Positions 5,574 through 10,141 of a stretch of DNA of 10,141 nt are shown in pieces. The notes under the pieces are model-generated. The model was not told where the DNA came from, did not search any database, and saw nothing but the letters and a program-made list of their open reading frames with translations. The stretch comes from DASRSS01 sp035765515. GTDB taxonomy: Bacteria; Actinomycetota; Actinomycetes; Mycobacteriales; Jatrophihabitantaceae. The position numbers were made by a program, and so were the translations under genes. The DNA is taken from NCBI GenBank assembly GCA_035765515.1, contig DASTXN010000055.1, positions 1 through 10,141 on the forward strand, given 5' to 3'. Each line of letters opens with the position of its first letter. Position 1 is the first letter of the stretch.

Positions 5574-7100
5574 GTGACGGAGACGGCAGCCCGTGCCGCG
5601 CGGCGGCTCGAGGCGCGGGTGGCCGCGCTGAGCATCGCCCCGTCGCAGGTCCCGTTCGTGCTGCGGACCGTTGTCGGCCTTGCCGTCATCGGGGTCGGCG
5701 CGAACGTCGTCGGCGCCGTGGTCGTGGCGCTGCTGACCCTCGCGCTGAACGCGAACGCGACCGATCACCAGCTGTTCGTGCTGCTCATCGGCACGATCTG
5801 TTCGGTCGCCGCGTCCGTCGTCGCCGGATCGCTCGCGGCGATCGTCCTGCAGCACCGCACGCTGCGCTGGGTGCTGCGCGGCCGGGTGCCGAACGCGACC
5901 GACGCCCGCCGTGCCATCCGCCTGCCGCTGGACATGGCCCTCATCGCCGCCGTGATCTGGCTGCTCGACGACCTGGTCATCAGCGTGCTGGCCGCCGTGT
6001 CGGGAGCGGACGCGTCGCTGGTGACCGGCATCGCCAGCGGGATCGTCGTCGCCGGGCTGTGCTCGTCCGGTGTCACCTACCTGCTGGTGGCTCGGGTCGG
6101 CCAGCCGGTCAGCCGGATCGCCCTCAGTGCGCACCCGCCCGGACGCGTGCCGATGGTGTCCGTGCGCGCGCGGCTGATGCTGGTGTGGGTGCTCACGACG
6201 GCCGTGCCGGTGCTCGGCATCCTGCTGATCCTCTTCGCGCCGCACGGCCGGACGCACATCCGCGGCGCCAGCATCGTCACGGCCTTCATCGCGATCTTCG
6301 TCGGTGCGGTATCGACGGCACTGGCCGCGCGCTCGATCGGCACCCCGTTGCGGAACCTGGTCGGCGTGCTCCAACGCGTCGGCGAAGGCGATCTCGACAC
6401 CGAGGTCGCGATCGAGGACCCCGGCGAGATCGGACTGTTGCAGGCCGGCGTCAACGACATGCTCGCCGGGTTGCGCGAACGCGAGCGCATCCAGGACCTG
6501 TTCGGCCGGCACGTCGGGCCGGCGGTGGCCGCCGAAGCGTTGCGCAGCGGGGTCACGCTCTCCGGCGAGGCGCGTGAGGTGGTCGCGTTGTTCGTCGACA
6601 TCACCGGGTCGACTGCGTTGACGCGCACCACCGAGCCGGTCGAGTTCGTCGCCATGTTGAACCGGTTCTTCCAGATCGTCGTCGACGCGGTGGAGCGCAA
6701 CGGCGGGCTGGTGAACAAGTTCGAGGGGGACGCGGCGCTGTGCGTCTTCGGTGCCCCGGTCGAGCTGGCGGACGCGGCCGATTGCGCGCTGCGGGCGGCG
6801 CGCGAGATCCGCGACGCGGTGCGTGTCGCCGACGAGGTGCAGGTAGGTATCGGCATCGCGGCGGGCCCTGCGGTCGCCGGGCAGATCGGTTCGTCCAGCC
6901 GGCTGGAGTACACCGTGATCGGGGACGCGGTGAACGAGGCGGCGCGATTGACCGACCTCGCCAAAGGCGTGCCCGGCGGGGTGCTCGCGTCGTCGGCGGT
7001 GCTGGAGCGGTGCGGCCCCGCCGAGCGTGGGCACTGGCGAGACGCGGGAGAGGTCGTGCTGCGGGGCCGCTCGGAACCGACCTCGATCTGGACCGCGTGA
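5574..7100 (+). CDS. Membrane class III adenylate cyclase with HAMP domain
   Basis: A 508-residue enzyme making cAMP from ATP at the inner face of the membrane. Six predicted helices (about 28-60, 66-93, 120-143, 148-173, 200-222, 232-255) are followed by a HAMP linker (about 252-305, with NLVGVLQRVGEGDLD at 261-275) and a class III catalytic domain (about 333-495). The full catalytic set is present: metal-binding Asp342 (FVDITGST) and Asp386 (KFEGD), adenine-selecting Lys382 and Asp451 (YTVIGDAVN), and transition-state Asn454 and Arg458. Lys plus Asp indicates adenylate rather than guanylate cyclase. The architecture is that of the mycobacterial Rv3645/Rv1318c-Rv1320c group. The start is GTG 5574, since ATG 5535 lies in a hairpin. 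It stands after an exporter pair and converges on maf. The input ligand is unknown. Confidence 0.92.
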   Translation: MTETAARAARRLEARVAALSIAPSQVPFVLRTVVGLAVIGVGANVVGAVVVALLTLALNANATDHQLFVLLIGTICSVAASVVAGSLAAIVLQHRTLRWVLRGRVPNATDARRAIRLPLDMALIAAVIWLLDDLVISVLAAVSGADASLVTGIASGIVVAGLCSSGVTYLLVARVGQPVSRIALSAHPPGRVPMVSVRARLMLVWVLTTAVPVLGILLILFAPHGRTHIRGASIVTAFIAIFVGAVSTALAARSIGTPLRNLVGVLQRVGEGDLDTEVAIEDPGEIGLLQAGVNDMLAGLRERERIQDLFGRHVGPAVAAEALRSGVTLSGEAREVVALFVDITGSTALTRTTEPVEFVAMLNRFFQIVVDAVERNGGLVNKFEGDAALCVFGAPVELADAADCALRAAREIRDAVRVADEVQVGIGIAAGPAVAGQIGSSSRLEYTVIGDAVNEAARLTDLAKGVPGGVLASSAVLERCGPAERGHWRDAGEVVLRGRSEPTSIWTA

Positions 7101-7104
7101 AGGA

Positions 7105-7124
7105 ACCCGGTCAGCCGGTCGGGT
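7105..7124 (+). terminator. Weak hairpin after the cyclase gene
   Basis: ACCCGGTC (7105-7112) can pair with GGTCGGGT (7117-7124) around AGCC: eight pairs, two of them G-U wobbles in the plus-strand RNA. It begins four bases after the cyclase stop and overlaps the maf stop on the other strand, where the wobbles become A-C mismatches. There is no T tract. It is a modest candidate for the end of the cyclase transcript. Confidence 0.3.
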
Positions 7125-7728
7125 AGCCGAGGTCCGCGAGTGTGTAGCCGAGCTCGATGAGCATCTCGCGCAGCACCGGCAGCGACAGGCCGACCACGTT
7201 GTGGTGATCGCCCTCGATCGCGTCGATGAACCAGCCGCCCAGCCCGTCGATCGTGAACGCGCCGGCCACGCGATTGGGCTCACCGGTACTGCAGTACAGC
7301 TCGATCTCGGCATCGGAGACGTCCGCGAAGCGCACCGTCGTCGGCACCGCGCGACCGGCGCTGCGACCGGTCGCGCGGTCGACCAGGCAATGGCCCGTCC
7401 AGAGCGTGCCGGTGCGTCCGCGCATCGCCTGCCAGCGTCCGGCCGCGGCCTCGGCGTCGCCCGGCTTGCCCATCGCGACACCGTCCAGGTCGAGCATCGA
7501 GTCGCAGCCGAGCACCAGGGCCGCACCGTCGAGTTGGACCGCGACCGCGCCGGCCTTCGCCTCGGCCAGCCGCTGCACCACCGTGCCGGTCGCCGAGTCG
7601 TCGATCCCCTGTGCCTGCGCAGCGATCGCGTCCTCGTCCACGCCGCTGACGATCACCTCGGGACGCACGCCCGCGTCGCGCAGGGTGCGCAGCCGCCCCG
7701 GCGACTGCGACGCGAGGACGAACCGCAC
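7111..7728 (-). CDS. maf: Maf family nucleoside triphosphate pyrophosphatase
   Basis: A 205-residue cytoplasmic house-cleaning enzyme that hydrolyses dTTP, UTP or modified nucleoside triphosphates to the monophosphate and pyrophosphate. It starts with the family's LASQSPGRL motif (5-13). It then has GCDSML (74-79) with the catalytic Asp76, MGKP (86-89), EPNRVAGAFTIDGLGGWFID (150-169) and IEGDHHNVVGLSLPVL (171-186). The GAFTIDGLGGWF form is typical of actinobacterial Maf. The start codon GTG (7728) directly follows the TAA of the acyl-CoA dehydrogenase (7731-7729). No ribosome binding site is obvious, so translation is probably coupled to the gene before it. In Mycobacterium and Streptomyces maf lies beside the accD5/pccB and epsilon genes; here those genes are 3.4 kb away on the other strand. 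Confidence 0.93.
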   Translation of the reverse strand: MRFVLASQSPGRLRTLRDAGVRPEVIVSGVDEDAIAAQAQGIDDSATGTVVQRLAEAKAGAVAVQLDGAALVLGCDSMLDLDGVAMGKPGDAEAAAGRWQAMRGRTGTLWTGHCLVDRATGRSAGRAVPTTVRFADVSDAEIELYCSTGEPNRVAGAFTIDGLGGWFIDAIEGDHHNVVGLSLPVLREMLIELGYTLADLGYPTG

Positions 7729-8874
7729 TTAGAGGCCCAGCGACTTGCTGACCACGCTCTTCATGATCTCGGTCGAACCGCCGTAGATGCGGGTCACGCG
7801 CGCGTCGGCGTAGCGGCGGCAGACCGGGTACTCGGTCATGAAGCCGTAGCCGCCGTGCAGCTGCAGGCACTTGTCGATCACGCGGCCCTGCATCTCGGTC
7901 GTCCACCACTTGGCCTTGGACGCGTCCGCGGTCGACAGTTCGCCCTCGTTGAGCCGGTCGACGCAGCGGTCGACCCAGGCCTGCGCGACGTCGACCTCGG
8001 TAGCCAGTTCGGCCAGCACGAACTTGGTGTTCTGGAACGAGCTGATGCTGGTGCCGAACGCCTTGCGGTCCTTGACGTACTGGATGGTCTCCTCGACCGC
8101 GCCGCGCGCCTCGGCGACTGCGGAGATCGCGATGGACGTCCGCTCCTGCGGCAGCTTCTGGGTCAGCTGCGCGAAGCCGGAGCCCTCCTCGCCGAGCAGG
8201 TTCTCGACCGGGACGCGGACGTCGGTGAACGACAGCTCCGCGGTGTCCTGGCTGTGCAGGCCGAGCTTGTCCAGGTTGCGCCCGCGCTCGAAGCCGGCCA
8301 TGCCGCGCTCGAGGATCAGCAGCGACAGGCCGCGGTGCCGGTCCTCACCGGTGCGCACGACGGTGATCACCAGATCGGCGTTGATGCCGTTGGTGATGAA
8401 CGTCTTGGAGCCGTTGACGATGTAGTGGTCGCCGTCGCGCCTGGCGGAGGTGCGGATTCCCGACAGGTCGGAACCGGCACCGGGTTCCGTCATCCCGACC
8501 GCCGTGATGAGCTCGCCGCTGGCGATGCCGGGCAGCCAGCGCTTCTTCTGCTCGTCGTTGCAGTACGTCAGGAAGTACGGCAGGCAGGTGTCGTTGTGCA
8601 GCGTCATGCCAAGCGCGGACCCGGTGACCCCGGCCAGCGCCGCCTGCTCGTTGAGCGCCTGGTTGAAGCGGAAGTCGCTGGTGCCCCCGCCGCCGAACTC
8701 CTCGGGGATCTGCATCCCGAGGAAACCGCTGCGCCCGGCCGCCGTGAAGACCTCGCGGGGCGTGATCCCGGCTCGCTCCCAGTCCAGGTAGTTCGGGACG
8801 ATCTCCTTGTCCACGAACGAGCGGAAGGCCTCGGCGAAGGCGAGGTGGTCGGCGTCGAAGTGCTTGCGGTCCAT
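7729..8874 (-). CDS. Acyl-CoA dehydrogenase with the IVD/LCAD-type catalytic Glu
   Basis: A 381-residue FAD enzyme of normal length that converts an acyl-CoA to the 2-enoyl-CoA. Family motifs are GMTEPGAGSDLSGIRTSA (127-144), NGSKTFITNG (154-163), the loop YVKDRKAFGTSISSFQNTKF (266-285), and LHGGYGFMTEYPVCRRYADA (339-358). The usual C-terminal base is missing: IYGGSTEIMK has Gly365 where the short-chain enzymes have Glu. Glu244 in LPQERTSIA aligns by eye with the base of isovaleryl-CoA and long-chain dehydrogenases, so that is the probable catalytic residue. GGAGGA (8878-8883) lies just before the ATG at 8874. It is divergent from the crotonase gene and runs directly into maf. The substrate is probably a long or branched acyl-CoA; the exact one is not visible. 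Confidence 0.93.
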   Translation of the reverse strand: MDRKHFDADHLAFAEAFRSFVDKEIVPNYLDWERAGITPREVFTAAGRSGFLGMQIPEEFGGGGTSDFRFNQALNEQAALAGVTGSALGMTLHNDTCLPYFLTYCNDEQKKRWLPGIASGELITAVGMTEPGAGSDLSGIRTSARRDGDHYIVNGSKTFITNGINADLVITVVRTGEDRHRGLSLLILERGMAGFERGRNLDKLGLHSQDTAELSFTDVRVPVENLLGEEGSGFAQLTQKLPQERTSIAISAVAEARGAVEETIQYVKDRKAFGTSISSFQNTKFVLAELATEVDVAQAWVDRCVDRLNEGELSTADASKAKWWTTEMQGRVIDKCLQLHGGYGFMTEYPVCRRYADARVTRIYGGSTEIMKSVVSKSLGL

Positions 8875-8918
8875 GCGTCCTCCGGGGCGTGTCGTCGCAG
8901 CCCATTTTTACGGCATAA

Positions 8919-8961
8919 GGAAGCCGGAGCGAGGATCGGGGGTTCCCGCGCTCCGGCTTCC
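8919..8961. repeat. Long perfect hairpin (13-bp stem) in a divergent spacer
   Basis: GGAAGCCGGAGCG (8919-8931) is perfectly complementary to CGCTCCGGCTTCC (8949-8961). Inside the 17-base loop, CGGG (8937-8940) and CCCG (8945-8948) continue the stem after a 5-base bulge, giving 17 pairs in all. It lies 44 bases upstream of the dehydrogenase start, next to a TAAAAAT that could be its -10 box (minus strand). No T run follows on either strand and no gene ends here, so a terminator makes little sense. It may be an operator-sized dyad, a leader RNA structure or an intergenic repeat unit. Confidence 0.6.
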
Positions 8962-8968
8962 CACCCCA

Positions 8969-9018
8969 TCATGCTCGACGGAGCGAAGGGTGCCAACTCG
9001 AAGTGAGATTTGGCATGA
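8969..9018 (+). repeat. Second, shorter intergenic dyad element
   Basis: It begins TCATGCTCGACGGAGCGA, like the 1932-2014 element (TCATGAGCGGACGGAGTGA). It ends with a hairpin TGCCAACTC (8991-8999), loop GAAGT, then GAG-at-TTGGCA (9005-9015), followed by TGA. The layout GCC...CGA...GAG...GGC(A/G)TGA is shared with the other copy. TGGCAT (9011-9016) also pairs with ATGCCA (9028-9033) across 11 bases, so part of it could serve as a regulator site. It carries no gene. Confidence 0.45.
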
Positions 9019-9077
9019 ACCTGCGGTATGCCAGGGTTTGCTCAGCGGGCGTGTCAGGGCCCGATCACCGCGGCCGA

Positions 9078-9083
9078 TAGCCT
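9078..9083 (+). promoter_or_regulatory. Candidate -10 box for a leaderless crotonase mRNA
   Basis: TAGCCT fits the actinobacterial TANNNT -10 pattern and ends 7 bases before the ATG at 9091, which would make the first transcribed base the start codon itself. No ribosome binding site precedes the ATG, which agrees. The best -35 (TGTCAG or GTGTCA around 9052-9058) is at a long 19-20 base spacing. Confidence 0.35.
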
Positions 9084-9090
9084 GCACCTC

Positions 9091-9864
9091 ATGCCTCCGG
9101 TACGCCTGGATCACGACGGCCCGCTCGCGATCATCACGCTCGACAACCCGCCGCTGAACCTGTTCGACGCGGCCACCGTCGACGCGCTGTACGACGCGGT
9201 GCGGGCGGTGCCGGGCTCCGGCGCGCGGGGAGTGCTGGTGCGGGCCGAGGGACGCGCGGTGTCGGCCGGCGTCGACGTCAACACCTTCGCGCCGCTGACA
9301 CCGCAGACGGGTACGCAGCTGTGGCGCGACTGGTTCGAGATGATCCACGCGCTGGAGGACCTGAAGCTGCCGACCGTCTTCGCTGCGCACGGGCTGTGCC
9401 TGACCGCGGCGTTCGAGGTCGCGCTCGCCTGTGACCTGCTCCTCGCCGCCGAGTCGGCGAAGTTCGGCCTGGTCGAGATCGTGGTCGGCCTCACCCCGTC
9501 CATGGGCGGGCCGCAGCGGCTGGCCGAGCGCGCCGGGCCGGCACGCGCGCGCGAACTCGTCTACACCGGCGATCTGTACGACGCGGCGACGCTGGAGCGG
9601 TGGAACGTGGTCAACCGGGTGTTGCCCGACGCCGGGTTCGCCGGCGCCGCGCGCGAGTTCGCAATGCGGCTGGCGAACGGCCCGACGCGGGCGCATGCCG
9701 CGACGAAGGCGATCGTTCGCGAGCAGATCGAGGTCGGGACGGGCGGTGCCGACGAGATCACGCCCGAGGTCAGCGGCGCGCTGTTCGGTACTGAGGACCT
9801 GACGAACGCGGTCGCGTCCTTCCTGCGGGACGGACCGGGCAAGGCCACTTACTCCGGCCGCTGA
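9091..9864 (+). CDS. Enoyl-CoA hydratase/isomerase (crotonase) family protein
   Basis: A 257-residue crotonase-fold protein, the usual length for enoyl-CoA hydratases. The N-terminal strand VRLDHDGPLAIITLDNPPLN (4-23) supports the ATG at 9091; an in-frame ATG at 9028 would add 21 atypical residues. The first oxyanion loop is SAGVDVNTF (58-66), against the usual SAGADI. The second region, HGLCLTAAFEVALACDLLLA (100-119), has TAA where most members have GGG. Both catalytic glutamates of hydratases are kept: Glu109 and Glu129 (FGLVEIVVG). SMGGPQRLAERAG (137-149) follows. Hydration of a 2-enoyl-CoA is plausible given the divergent dehydrogenase, but with the altered loop a different crotonase reaction is possible. 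It converges on a marR gene across a hairpin. Confidence 0.9.
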   Translation: MPPVRLDHDGPLAIITLDNPPLNLFDAATVDALYDAVRAVPGSGARGVLVRAEGRAVSAGVDVNTFAPLTPQTGTQLWRDWFEMIHALEDLKLPTVFAAHGLCLTAAFEVALACDLLLAAESAKFGLVEIVVGLTPSMGGPQRLAERAGPARARELVYTGDLYDAATLERWNVVNRVLPDAGFAGAAREFAMRLANGPTRAHAATKAIVREQIEVGTGGADEITPEVSGALFGTEDLTNAVASFLRDGPGKATYSGR

Positions 9865-9867
9865 CCG

Positions 9868-9888
9868 GACCGGCCGGGCCGGCCGGTC
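9868..9888. terminator. Bidirectional hairpin between convergent genes
   Basis: GACCGGCC and GGCCGGTC form a perfect 8-bp stem with a GGGCC loop. It occupies nearly all of the 25 bases between the crotonase stop (9864) and the marR stop (9890). It lacks T tracts but works equally on both strands, as expected for a shared terminator of convergent genes. Confidence 0.55.
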
Positions 9889-9889
9889 G

Positions 9890-10141
9890 TCAGCGCTCCG
9901 ATGCTGCGGCCGAGGACGCACCGGCGAGGCAGCCGCTGCCCTTCTCGCGCAGGATTGCCCGCTGGGTCGGCCGCGCCTGTTGGTAGCGCTCGATGCCCGC
10001 GGGCGTGATCGTCGCGAAGACCGAGCGGCGGTCCTCGGTACACATCGTCCGCTCGACGAGTCCGTCCCGCTCCAGACGGGCGACCAGCCGCGACAGGGCG
10101 CTCTGCGTCAGGTGCACGTTCTCGCCCAGGTCGTGCATGCG
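9890..10141 (-). CDS. MarR-family transcriptional regulator, C-terminal part
   Basis: The minus strand is open from the window edge to a TGA at 9892-9890, giving the last 83 residues of a regulator. It carries the MarR recognition helix and wing: MHDLGENVHLTQSALSRLVA, then RLERDGLVER, and the wing TEDRRSVFATITPAGIE. The ATG at 10138 is internal: it matches the R-M-x-x-L-A stretch before the helix-turn-helix, and about 60-70 N-terminal residues are missing. The tail is short and alanine/serine-rich (SGCLAGASSAAASER), ending sooner than typical dimerisation helices. Two cysteines (in RTMCTED and SGCLAG) could be redox-sensitive, though this is only a possibility. It converges with the crotonase gene and could regulate the nearby acyl-CoA genes or an unseen neighbour. 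Confidence 0.85.
   Translation of the reverse strand, partial: RMHDLGENVHLTQSALSRLVARLERDGLVERTMCTEDRRSVFATITPAGIERYQQARPTQRAILREKGSGCLAGASSAAASER

Noticed and set aside
4085..5689. Minus-strand ORF of 534 codons
   Set aside because: It is antisense to the ABC transporter pair, which has clear motifs and coupled overlap.
5439..7526. Minus-strand ORF of 695 codons
   Set aside because: It is antisense to the cyclase, whose catalytic motifs are complete; the translation is an Arg/His/Asp-rich shadow.
7027..9006. Plus-strand ORF of 659 codons
   Set aside because: It is antisense to maf and the acyl-CoA dehydrogenase, both with full family motifs, and its low-complexity, Arg/Ala/Asp/His-rich translation is typical of GC-rich shadow frames.
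1..10141. CRISPR array, tRNA, rRNA, integrase, toxin-antitoxin or defence genes
   Set aside because: No regularly spaced repeats, cloverleaf sequences or recognisable proteins of these kinds were seen on either strand.

Overview
The window is very GC-rich DNA with tightly packed genes, GTG starts, ATGA overlaps and spacers of mostly under 220 bases. Gene content points to an actinobacterium: fadE-type acyl-CoA dehydrogenases, a split acyl-CoA carboxylase with an epsilon-like subunit, a six-helix HAMP adenylate cyclase and an actinobacterial-type Maf protein. The exact taxon cannot be read from the sequence. I see no rRNA, tRNA, CRISPR, integrase or transposase, and no stretch over about 220 bases without a gene.

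Layout. (1) 1-138, minus: N-terminus of a secreted protein cut by the window edge. (2) 139-299: AT-rich spacer with three dyad elements, one of which looks like the merR terminator. (3) 300-719, minus: MerR-family regulator, divergent from fadE (786-1937), accD (2011-3531) and an epsilon-like small subunit (3552-3725). The 66-base divergent spacer holds a perfect 16-bp palindrome that is the obvious operator. (4) 3810-5530, plus: an ABC ATPase and its six-helix permease, overlapping by ATGA, followed by a strong hairpin. (5) 5574-7100, plus: membrane class III adenylate cyclase. (6) 7111-8874, minus: a second acyl-CoA dehydrogenase with maf directly abutting it, convergent with the cyclase. 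(7) 8875-9090: divergent spacer with a 13-bp-stem hairpin and a repeat-like element. (8) 9091-9864, plus: a divergent crotonase-family protein. (9) 9890 to the end, minus: C-terminal part of a MarR-family regulator, convergent with the crotonase gene across a bidirectional hairpin.

How the genes work together (inference). The MerR regulator probably controls the fadE-accD-epsilon operon, which would oxidise and carboxylate a short or branched acyl-CoA, as in leucine or isoleucine breakdown. No biotin carboxylase alpha subunit lies in the window, so the carboxylase must borrow one from elsewhere. The second dehydrogenase and the crotonase form another acyl-CoA module, possibly with MarR control. 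The cyclase beside these genes fits known links in actinobacteria between cAMP and fatty-acid metabolism, but no direct connection is visible. Nothing here is a clear new defence or mobile system. The most unusual signals are two related intergenic dyad elements (1932-2014 and 8969-9018), the palindromic operator, and the altered active-site loop of the crotonase.
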